Assembly: GCF_019898765.1 (NCBI RefSeq)
Contig: NZ_JAIOKB010000002.1
Span: forward strand, 434,001 to 498,000
Reading direction: 5' to 3'
DNA: 64,000 nucleotides
From: Sphingomonas yunnanensis
GTDB lineage: Bacteria > Pseudomonadota > Alphaproteobacteria > Sphingomonadales > Sphingomonadaceae
Shown: positions 1 to 7,928 of the stretch, piece by piece
Position numbering within the stretch: the first letter of the stretch is position 1
How the letters are laid out: every line of letters starts with the position of its first letter
Notes under the pieces: generated by a model
Databases searched by the model: none
Told to the model about the DNA's origin: nothing
The model's input: the letters and a program-made list of their open reading frames with translations, nothing else
Program-made: the position numbers and the translations under genes

Positions 1-307
1 CCACGCGCGTGTCGCGCGCGGCGCGCATCGCCATCGACCAGCTGCCGCCGCTGAGGAAGGCGATCTCGGCCATGAACTGGGTCGGCCCGAGGGTGGAGGG
101 CAGGTGGCGCTCGCCGGTGAAGCTGTTGACCACCTCGATCTCGCCGTCCTCGACGTAGACGAAGCTGCTCACCGGCTCGCCGGGCCGGACCAGATAGGCG
201 CCGGCGGGGTAGCGACGCTCGGTGCCCGCGGCGCGGATCGCGGCGACGTGCTCGGGGTGGAGCGGCACCCGCTGCATCTCGCGTAGGTCGCGCCCGATCG
301 TCTCCAT
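1..307 (-). CDS. Cyclic nucleotide-binding domain protein (C-terminal part outside window)
   Basis: The 102 visible N-terminal codons read as a CRP-type cNMP-binding beta-roll: a short helix, then RRYPAGAYLVRPGEP, then VYVEDGEIEVVN, then GPTQFMAEIAFLSGGSWSM, which aligns with the phosphate-binding cassette region (the E of FMAEIAFL). The ATG at 307 is chosen because the protein is coherent from there. In sphingomonads such an N-terminus is often followed either by a CRP DNA-binding domain or by a thioredoxin-reductase-like FAD domain; which of these applies cannot be told because the gene leaves the window. The regulatory role is inferred from the domain only. Confidence 0.75.
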   Translation of the reverse strand, partial: METIGRDLREMQRVPLHPEHVAAIRAAGTERRYPAGAYLVRPGEPVSSFVYVEDGEIEVVNSFTGERHLPSTLGPTQFMAEIAFLSGGSWSMAMRAARDTRV

Positions 308-461
308 CGCCCTCGCTCCCGCCGCGCCGCTGTCGCCCGCATGCGCAAGATGGCGGTCGGGCAGGATCGCCGCAACGGGTCGGCTGCGACAATCGCGCGA
401 CAAAGCTGCAACAAAGCGCCATCCGCGCGCATCATCCGCGTGGGAGAGAGGGGGCTCCCCG

Positions 462-695
462 ATGCGAGACCCCGACGTGCCTGCCCTTGCTCACCCCCTC
501 CCCGCGCGTGACGCGCTCGCGGCCGGCGCGCTGCTCGACCGCGAGCTGCGCCGCGTCCGCCGCGTCGCGACGATGCTGCACGACCGCCGCTCGGTCGCCG
601 AGCTCGCGGCCTATGAGCGCGAGCTGGAGGCGCAGCTGGCGCGCGCGCGGCGCGGCGTCGACCTGCTCGACGCGACGCTGCGCGCGCTGGGCTGA
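462..695 (+). CDS. Small helical hypothetical protein (77 aa)
   Basis: ATG at 462 follows a purine-rich GAGAGAGGGGG stretch (about 445-455) acting as ribosome binding site. The 77-residue product is soluble, rich in Arg, Ala, Leu and Glu, and its second half (from about residue 27) has a heptad-like pattern suggesting a coiled coil or helical hairpin. No signal peptide, no Cys and no known motif is seen. It is transcribed away from the cNMP-binding gene and converges on the TonB receptor, with only 10 bases between the two stop codons. Function unknown; the coding call rests on the RBS and clean frame. Confidence 0.5.
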   Translation: MRDPDVPALAHPLPARDALAAGALLDRELRRVRRVATMLHDRRSVAELAAYERELEAQLARARRGVDLLDATLRALG

Positions 696-705
696 GCGCG
701 CGCGG

Positions 706-3700
706 TCACAGCTTCATCGACACGCTCGCCGCCAGTTGCCGGCCGAGCAGGTCGTAGCGGAACAAGGTATTGCCGCGCAGCAGGCCCAAGGTGCTGCGCG
801 AGTCGGGCAGCAACGGCGGGTCGCGGTCCAGCAGGTTGTTGACCGAGAAGCGCAGCGTATAGACTTTGCCGATCTCGAAGCTGCTCGACAGGTCGACATA
901 ATCATAGGTCGGCACGCCGGTGTAGAAGTGGCGGAACTGCGCCTCGTCGGCGGGAATGCCGGTCCGCTCGGGCGCGTTATAGGCGATCGCCATCGCGCCG
1001 ATGTGGCGCCAGTTCGTCCCGAGATGGATCGCGCCGCCGGGCGACGCCCAGGTCGCGCCGGCGCCGTGGCTCCAGCGCGGCATGCTCTCGCCGCAGCTGC
1101 CGCCGTAATAGCCGACGCAGTTGCGCGGGCGCGAGTCGGGTGAATCATGCACCCCGACGCGGGTCACCAGCGAGCCGTTGAGCGATAGGTCCAGCCGCCC
1201 CGCGCCGCCCAGCCCTAGGCCAAATTGCGCCTGCACGTCCCAGCCCGACGACTGCGAGCGATAGCCGTTGCCGGTGCCGCGGACCAGATAGCCCGAGGTC
1301 GGCTTGGTGCCGGGCGCGCTGTCGAGCCGGTAGGTGTCGGGCGCGCGCCGCACGCCGCGGCAGTAATAATCCAGCCCCGTCGTCAGGCATCCGCTGAGGA
1401 AATCCGCCACCGCGAAATAATTGATCGAGTCGGTGAGGTGGATGACGAAGCGGTCGACCGACAGCGTCAACCCCTTGAGCGCGCGCGGCCGCAGGATCAC
1501 GCCGAAGGTCTTGGTATAAGCGGTCTCGGGCTTGAGGTCGAAGCCCCCGCTGCGCACCGTGCAGGCCTCGTTGAGGCAGCTGAGCGAGGCGCTGCCGTAC
1601 AGCCGGTCGGGCAGGCCGGTGCGGCGGCACTGTGTCAGCGAGGCGGTCGGGGCGAGCCGCGCGTTCGGATCGGACGTGTTCGGATCGGGGGTGGAGGCGC
1701 ACGGGTCGTTCGGGCCGATGGTGTCATAGTAGATGTTGCTGGCCTGGTCGGCCTCGATCACCGTGGGCGCGCGCTGCGCCTTGTTGATCGAGCCGCGCAG
1801 GCCGATGTCGGCGATCGGCTGCCACACGCCCTCGCCCTTCCACGTCGTGAAGCGGCCGCGCAGCCGGTCGTAGCGCGACACGCGATAGCCGCCGTTGAGC
1901 TGGAGCAGGTCGGTGAAGCGCTGGTGCTCGATCACGGGCACCTGCGCCTCGGCGTTGACCTCGTAGATGCGCTGCGTGAAATGCTGGTCCCTGCCGCCGT
2001 TGGTCTGGCGGAACTGCCGGTCGGCGCGCGTGCCGAAATGCTCCGCGCGCGCCTCCGCGCCGAGCGCGAGCGCCACACCCTGCTCGGCCAGCGGCGAGGT
2101 GATCCCGTAACGGCCGAGGTCGCCGTTGAGCACCGCCAGCCCCTGCCACAGCCGGCCCAGGTCACCCTCGGTGCCGTCGGTGCGGGTGAACAGATAGGCG
2201 GGCACGCGCGCGTCGCTGTTATACGGCGCGAAGGCGTTGAAGGGGACGCAGCGTTTGTCGGTGCCGTCGAGCGCGGCGGCGCAGGTCGGCACGCCGTTGA
2301 CCGCGACGACGTTGAGCGCGCGATTGACCCTCTTTTCGTCGGGTTGCGCCGGGTAGATCGCGCGCGCCTTCAGCAGCGAGTAGACGCCCGACAGGTCGTA
2401 GCCCCAGGCACCGTCGAGCACGCGGCCGCGCAGCCCGCCGGTGACGCGCACGCCCTGGTCCTCGAACCGCAGCCGCGTCGGCGGCAGCCCGTCGAAGCGA
2501 TAGCGCACGTCGAGCGGCACCAGCCCGCTGGTCGCCGCGCCGCACAAAGCGATCCGCTGCGGCGTCGACAGGAAGGGGTTGTCGCAGTTGGTGTGATACG
2601 GCTCCTTGCCATAGGCCGAGTAGCTGTACACGCGCGTCGGCACCGTATTGTACGACTGGTCGCGATAGAACAGCGCGGTGGCGTAGAGCTCGACCTCGTC
2701 CGACATGTCGGCGCTGACGAACACGCCGGTGTTGATGCGGTCGAAGTGGCGCTGGAACGGCAGCTCGTCGAACGGGTTGGCAGCGGTGCCGCGGCCCGAG
2801 GCGAAGGGCACGAAGGTGCCCGCGCCGAGCGGGTCGTTGACCAGCGTCCTGCCCTGGCCGATGCCGCCCGGCACGACCGTGCCCGTCGCGGTATAGGTGC
2901 TGCGCGTGCAGGTCAGCCGCCCGGTGCTCAGCTTCTGCGACACCTCGCAGGCCGAGAGCGAGCGGTCCATCAGCGACACCTGGTCGGAGTGGCGATAGCC
3001 GGCGAAGGCGGAGAGGCGCAGCGCACCGTCGAGCCACTGGTGCCCGGCGGCGAGGCTCACATTGGCGCGGCCGCCGTCCGCGGTGCGTCCGTGCGGCCAG
3101 GGAAAATCCGCGCGGGCCGCCGCCTCGGTCACGGCATTGGCGCGGTTGACGTGATCGAAGAAGCTGTAGCCGCCCTCCAGCCGGATGCCGTCGAAGTCCT
3201 TCTTCAGGATGAAATTGACCACGCCCGAGACGGCGTCCGAGCCGTATACCGAGGAGGCGCCACCGCTCAGCACGTCGATCCGGTCGATCAGCGCGTTGGG
3301 GATGATGCCGACGTCCATGCCGTTCTGCAGCCCGAGCCGCAGCCCGTCGACCAGCGTGAGCGTGCGCTCGAAGCCAAGGCTGCGCAGCTTGATCCGCTGC
3401 CGCCCCTCCGATTCGCCGTAGTTCTGCTCGGCGTTGGCCTGCACCTGGGGCAGGCGGTTGAGCACTTCCTCGATCGTGGTGGCGCCCTGCGCGGCGATGT
3501 CGGTGCTGGTGACGGTGGTGACCGGCGCGGCCGAGTGGTTGTTGGGACGCGTGATGCGCGTGCCGGTGACGATGATGTCGCGCTCGGGCGCGGGCGCGGC
3601 GGCATCGTCGGGGCGCGGGGGCGCCGGCTCGCCCGGCGCGCTCGTCGGCGCGGAAGGCGTCGGCTCGGTCTGCGCCGTGGCGGGCATCGCCGCGATCAGC

Positions 3701-3747
3701 GCCGCCAGGCCGCACGACGCGGCCAGATGATTCCTCCAAGTCAGCAT
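706..3747 (-). CDS. TonB-dependent receptor (1013 aa)
   Basis: Outer-membrane active transporter of a large substrate. The start at 3747 has a strong AAGGGGG site and gives a cleavable signal peptide ending MPATAQ at about residue 27. A Pro/Ala-rich linker follows, then a TonB-box-like segment DIIVTGTRI (about 54-62) and the plug domain, with IEEVLNRLPQV, a SLGFERTLTLVDGLRL block and GGASSVYGSDAVSGVVNFIL. The rest is a long beta barrel with many Cys/Pro/Asn-rich loops. The C-terminus is SVSMKL rather than the usual aromatic residue. No substrate-specific neighbour is adjacent, so the ligand is unknown. The 310 bp divergent gap to the c-di-GMP gene holds an AT-rich pocket at 3827-3853 (palindromic ACCGGT next to GATACC) that could be an operator. 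Confidence 0.92.
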   Translation of the reverse strand: MLTWRNHLAASCGLAALIAAMPATAQTEPTPSAPTSAPGEPAPPRPDDAAAPAPERDIIVTGTRITRPNNHSAAPVTTVTSTDIAAQGATTIEEVLNRLPQVQANAEQNYGESEGRQRIKLRSLGFERTLTLVDGLRLGLQNGMDVGIIPNALIDRIDVLSGGASSVYGSDAVSGVVNFILKKDFDGIRLEGGYSFFDHVNRANAVTEAAARADFPWPHGRTADGGRANVSLAAGHQWLDGALRLSAFAGYRHSDQVSLMDRSLSACEVSQKLSTGRLTCTRSTYTATGTVVPGGIGQGRTLVNDPLGAGTFVPFASGRGTAANPFDELPFQRHFDRINTGVFVSADMSDEVELYATALFYRDQSYNTVPTRVYSYSAYGKEPYHTNCDNPFLSTPQRIALCGAATSGLVPLDVRYRFDGLPPTRLRFEDQGVRVTGGLRGRVLDGAWGYDLSGVYSLLKARAIYPAQPDEKRVNRALNVVAVNGVPTCAAALDGTDKRCVPFNAFAPYNSDARVPAYLFTRTDGTEGDLGRLWQGLAVLNGDLGRYGITSPLAEQGVALALGAEARAEHFGTRADRQFRQTNGGRDQHFTQRIYEVNAEAQVPVIEHQRFTDLLQLNGGYRVSRYDRLRGRFTTWKGEGVWQPIADIGLRGSINKAQRAPTVIEADQASNIYYDTIGPNDPCASTPDPNTSDPNARLAPTASLTQCRRTGLPDRLYGSASLSCLNEACTVRSGGFDLKPETAYTKTFGVILRPRALKGLTLSVDRFVIHLTDSINYFAVADFLSGCLTTGLDYYCRGVRRAPDTYRLDSAPGTKPTSGYLVRGTGNGYRSQSSGWDVQAQFGLGLGGAGRLDLSLNGSLVTRVGVHDSPDSRPRNCVGYYGGSCGESMPRWSHGAGATWASPGGAIHLGTNWRHIGAMAIAYNAPERTGIPADEAQFRHFYTGVPTYDYVDLSSSFEIGKVYTLRFSVNNLLDRDPPLLPDSRSTLGLLRGNTLFRYDLLGRQLAASVSMKL

Positions 3748-4058
3748 AGAACCCCCTTCGTCGCCGGGGTGGTGCCGCGAGCGGGCATCGCCGCGGTGCC
3801 TCCCCGGTGGCGTGAAGCTGGGGTCAACAATATTACCGGTTTGATACCAATCGCCGGGGTGGGTCACCCGTGATGGCGCCCTGCTTCGGCGGACGAGAGG
3901 GCGCATGCGCGCCATCGAAGCCCAACCCGGCCTGACCTGGTTGGGACCAAGTGCTTGCGCGTTTATTAAACCAGATGAGTAGCTTACATCGGCGGTCCCG
4001 CGCAGAGTTAACGCTTTCGCGACCCTCCTCGCCTAGTGCCGGTGCGAGGAGTTGCGCA

Positions 4059-6360
4059 TTGACGTCCCGCGATCGCCCCACGTCCGCACGCTTCGGCCCG
4101 CGCTTCATCGCCGCGGTGGTCGCGCCCGTGCTGCTGCTCGCGCTGGGTCTGACCGTGTTCGCGGTCTCGGCGCTGCGCTCGGCCGCCGAGCAGGCCGATC
4201 GAGTCTCGGTCGAGCGTCAGGCGCGCGAGGTGCGGCTCGCGGTCGACGCCGCGCTCGACGAGCTGGCGCAGAGCCAGGCCGGGGTCGCGATCTGGACGCC
4301 ATTGGCGCTCGAGCTGCGCAAGCCTGCACCCGACTGGACCTGGGTCGACGAGAATGTCGGCGTGTGGCTCAACTATGTCTTCTCGCACGACGCCGACGCG
4401 ATCCTCGGCGGCGACGGTCGGCCGGCCGGCCTATCTCATGCGTGACGGCCAGCGGCGGTCGCCGGCGGACTATGCCGCGCTCGCCGCAGCGGCGCTGCCG
4501 CTGATCCGCGCCGCGCGCGGCAAGACCTCGGCCGCGCCCAACCCGCACGAGCGTCTGCCACGACACCGCCTCCCCGCCGGCTCGACCGTGCGCACCTCGC
4601 CGCGCGCGATCCACGCCACCGACCTGGTCGCGCTCGGCGGCCGGCCGGCGATCGTGAGCGTGATGCGGATCATCACCGAGGACCCGAACGCGCCGGCACG
4701 GCGCGGGGGCGAGCCGCTGCTGGTGAGCGCGCGCTATCTCGACACCGGCTTCGTCCAGCGGCTCGCGCGGATCCAGCTCGTCGCGGGTGCGCGGCTGAGC
4801 GCGTCGCCGCGGCACGCGCCGCGCGAGCAGGCGCTGGCGCTCGTGTCGAGCCGCGGCCGGCGCGTCGGCTATCTGCTGTGGCGCCCCGACCGCCCCGGCG
4901 CGGCGGTGTGGCGCACCATGGCGCCGACCGCGCTCGCCGCGCTGGTCGCGCTGCTGGCCACGCTCGCGGCGCTGATCGCCAGCGTCTTCACGCTGGTGCG
5001 CAGCGACGCGCGCTCGCTGGCGCGGCTCAACGCGGCGCATCTCGCGCTCCAGGCGAAGGAGGCGCAGGCGCACCACCTCGCCTATCACGACACGCTGACC
5101 GGCCTGCCCAACCGCGCCGCCTTTCACCAGGCGGGCCACCAGCTGCTCGCGCCCGCGCCGCCCGACGAGGTACGCGCGGTGCTGCTGATCGATCTCGACC
5201 GCTTCAAGCAGGTCAATGACACGCTCGGCCATCTCGGCGGCGACCAGCTGATCCAGCTCGTCGCGGCGCGCCTCCAGGCGCTGGTCGGCGCGGGCGACGT
5301 CGTCGCGCGGCTCGGCGGCGACGAGTTCGCGGTCCTGGTCGGCGCGCGCGCCGACGAGGCCGCGGTGGGCGCGCTCGCCGGCGCGATGGTGGCGGCACTG
5401 CGCGAGCCGTTCACGGTGCTGGGGACGCACGTCTTCATCGGCGCCAGCATCGGCATCGCCTGCCACCCGCGCTGCAGCGGCGACCGCGCCGAACTGATGC
5501 GCATGGCCGATATCGCGATGTACCGCGCCAAGGCGGAGGGGCGCGACGGCCACCGCTTCTTCACCGAGGACATGGACGAGAGCGTCAAGACGCGGCGCGC
5601 CCTCGAGCAGGACCTACGCCGCGCGATCGCCGGCCAGCACGAGCTGCAGGTCCACTACCAGCCGCGCATGAACGCCACCGGCGCGCGGGTGATCGGGCTG
5701 GAGGCGCTGGTGCGCTGGCACCATCCCGAGCGCGGGCTGCTCGCGCCCGACGCCTTCATCCCGATCGCGGAGGAGACCGGGCTGATCCGCGAGCTCGGCG
5801 CCTGCGTGCTGCGCGACGCCTGCGCGGTGGCGCGCGCCTGGCCGGCGCTGTCGATCGCGGTCAATCTCTCGCCGGTGCAGTTCCGCGCGCGCGGCATGGC
5901 GGCCGAGCTGATCGACATCGTGCGCCGCGCCGGCGCGCGCCCGCAGCAGATCGAGCTGGAAGTGACGGAGAGCATCCTGCTCGACGACGACGAGGCGGTG
6001 CGCGACTCGCTGGCGGCGCTGCGCCGCGCCGGCTTCCGCATCGCGCTCGACGATTTCGGCACGGGCTATTCCAGCCTCGGCTATCTCAGCAAGTTCGAGG
6101 TCGACAAGATCAAGATCGACCAGAGCTTCACGCGCCGGCTCGGCGAGAGCGCCGACGCCGCCGCGATCATCCAGGCGGTTGTGCGGCTCGGTCAGGCGAT
6201 GGGGCTCGCGGTCAGCGCCGAGGGGGTCGAGACGCGCGAGCAGCGCGCCTTCCTCGAGCATGCCGGATGCAACGAGCTGCAGGGCTTCCTCTTCTCCGCC
6301 GCGGTGCCGGCGGGTGCGCTGGCGGCGCTGCTCGGCGGGCGAGTCGAGGCGGCGGCGTAG
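4059..6360 (+). pseudogene. CHASE4-GGDEF-EAL c-di-GMP protein, split by a 4-bp repeat frameshift
   Basis: Encodes a membrane-bound diguanylate cyclase/phosphodiesterase. The preferred start is TTG 4059, seven bases after GAGGAG (4046-4051). There is an N-terminal TM helix (residues 13-35), then a CHASE4-type sensor with WTWVDENVGVWLNYVFSHDAD. At 4420-4431 the sequence is three GGCC units. In this frame translation stops at 4443-4445, whereas removing one 4-bp unit joins DGRPA directly to YLMRDG, the expected CHASE4 continuation. Downstream are a second TM helix (about 4915-4995), GGDEF (RLGGDEFAVL intact, I-site Arg absent) and EAL (GLEALVRW, DDFGTGYSSLGYL, KIDQSF all intact). All catalytic motifs are preserved, so this is either a recent lesion, a phase-variable switch or a sequencing error. 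A shorter in-frame product from 4354 would lack the first TM. Confidence 0.85.
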
Positions 6361-6372
6361 GGGACAGTAATA

Positions 6373-6506
6373 TCCTCCCCGCATGGCGGGGAGGGGACTA
6401 TGCGTAGCATGGTGGAGGGGGGCCTCCACAGGCGCTGCGCTACGGGGAGAGCCCCCTCCACCGCCGGCTCTACGGCCGGCGGTCCCCCTCCCCGTGCCGG
6501 GGAGGA
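6373..6506. repeat. Composite palindromic intergenic element (134 bp)
   Basis: Begins TCCTCCCCGCATGGCGGGGA and ends in its imperfect inverse, CCCCGTGCCGGGGAGGA. Inside is a second complementary pair, GGTGGAGGGGG and CCCCCTCCACC, and a small hairpin GCCGGCTCTACGGCCGGC. It sits between two convergent genes and can fold as a branched RNA, so it may double as a bidirectional terminator. An element of the same length and outer ends occurs at 39079-39214. Confidence 0.7.
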
Positions 6507-6515
6507 TCTACGCCG

Positions 6516-7928
6516 TCACTTCCCCCGCGACACGCACGCCCCGCCGTCCGGCCCGACCTCGCCGCGGCACACGCGCTCCGCCGGCAACGCGGCGTCCAGC
6601 TCGCGCAGCCGGTTGCGCCCGTCCGCGCCACGCTCCAGGTCGAAGCCGTCGTAGAGCGTCCCGCTCGCGGTATAGGTGCGGAAGCTCAGCCGCTTCTCCG
6701 CCACGTCGACGATCTGGAACAGCTCGGTCGCCTCGGCGACCCGGTCGGGCTGGCGCCGCGCGCGGTCGTTGAGCCCGTACATCTTCGATCCCGTCACCGA
6801 GACGAGATACACCGGCCCCTGCACCGCGCCCGCCGCATGCGCCGCGCGCGCCGCGTCGCGCCCCGCCTCGGCGGTGAGCCGGCTGTAGCAATGGTCGTGC
6901 CCCTGCAGCACCAGGTCGACCCGGCGCGCCTCGAAGATCGGCTTCCACGCCGCCTTGAGCACCGCGGTGTCCTGGGGTCGCGCGCAGGTGAAGATCGGCT
7001 GGTGGAAGAGAACGACGTTCCACTTGGCGGTGCTCGCCGCCAGCGTCGTGTCGAGCCACTGTGTCTGCGCGTCGAGCGCGCCCAGGTCGAGCGCGGCGGT
7101 GCCGTCGAGCACGACGAAGCGAACGCCCTGATAGTCGACGAAGTAGCTCGTCGCTTTCACCGGCGCGGCGCCGTTGCCGGGCAGCGCGAACTGGAGCGGC
7201 CAATAGGGGCCGAGCGTCCGGGTCTCGCGCCCGTCGGGCAATGTGGTGTCGACATATTCGTGGTTGCCGGTCGCGGGCAGCTGCGGGGTCGAGGCGTAAT
7301 TGTAGCCGCCGGCCTGATTCCACTCGCCCCATTCGTCGTCGTGGTCGAGGTCGTCGCGCTGCGCGGCGAGGTCGCCGGCGTGGACCGTCAGCGCCACCTG
7401 TCCCGCCTTGAAGCCCTGCCGGATCACGCGCGCGGCATAGGTGAGGATGCCGTTCTGCGTGTCGCCGAGATAGAGGAAACGGAAGGGGCGGAAGCCGGTA
7501 GCGGCGGTGCGGAACTGGAACCACTCGCTCCACCCCGCCGCGCCCTGGACGCGATAGGCGTAGACGCGGTCGGGCTCGAGCCCGGTGAAGCGCACCTGGT
7601 GGTAATTGGCGCTGCCGTTGGCGCTGTCGATCGCGCGGGTCGTGCCAGTGACGGTGCGCGCCGCGCGCTCGAGCGTCGGCCCGTCGACCGCCGGCACGAT
7701 CTGCGCCGCCGCGCGCGCCTGTGCGCGGTCGGTGCGGAAGGCGACCGCCATCTCGCGCGACGGGTCGGCGCCCGCGGTCAGTACGATCCGGTCGGGGATC
7801 GAGCGCGGCGCATAGGGCGTGCCCGGCGTGCGCGGGAGCGGCGGCGCGGCGGCAGGCGCGGCCGCGGGGGCCTGGGCGAGCGCCGGGGCGGCGGCGAGCG
7901 CGGCGGCGGCGAGGAGCAGCGCGCGCAT
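6516..7928 (-). CDS. Secreted purple-acid-phosphatase-like metallophosphoesterase
   Basis: 470 aa with a signal peptide (cleavage near PALAQA, residue about 19). A fibronectin-like purple acid phosphatase N-terminal domain (about 45-140, ending HQVRFTGLEPDRVYAYRV) precedes a calcineurin-type phosphoesterase domain. All metal-binding motifs are visible in order: LGDTQ, HAGDL, GNHEY, LFHQP and QGHDHCYSR. It should hydrolyse phosphoester substrates in the periplasm or outside the cell. Its ATG overlaps the stop of the upstream TonB receptor as TGATG, so the two are translationally coupled. Together with the PHO-box-like site upstream of the receptor, this suggests release and capture of phosphate from an organic phosphate source (inference). 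Confidence 0.9.
   Translation of the reverse strand: MRALLLAAAALAAAPALAQAPAAAPAAAPPLPRTPGTPYAPRSIPDRIVLTAGADPSREMAVAFRTDRAQARAAAQIVPAVDGPTLERAARTVTGTTRAIDSANGSANYHQVRFTGLEPDRVYAYRVQGAAGWSEWFQFRTAATGFRPFRFLYLGDTQNGILTYAARVIRQGFKAGQVALTVHAGDLAAQRDDLDHDDEWGEWNQAGGYNYASTPQLPATGNHEYVDTTLPDGRETRTLGPYWPLQFALPGNGAAPVKATSYFVDYQGVRFVVLDGTAALDLGALDAQTQWLDTTLAASTAKWNVVLFHQPIFTCARPQDTAVLKAAWKPIFEARRVDLVLQGHDHCYSRLTAEAGRDAARAAHAAGAVQGPVYLVSVTGSKMYGLNDRARRQPDRVAEATELFQIVDVAEKRLSFRTYTASGTLYDGFDLERGADGRNRLRELDAALPAERVCRGEVGPDGGACVSRGK

Noticed and set aside
3827..3853. LacI-type operator before the first TonB receptor
   Set aside because: ACCGGT and GATACC are present in an AT-rich pocket, but the inverted symmetry is poor and no regulator gene is adjacent; noted only as a possibility.
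1225..3873. Very long open frame (about 880 codons) on the plus strand
   Set aside because: It is antisense to the TonB receptor; composition is typical of third-position GC shadows (runs of Arg, Ala, Val, Gly, Glu), with no domain or ribosome site.
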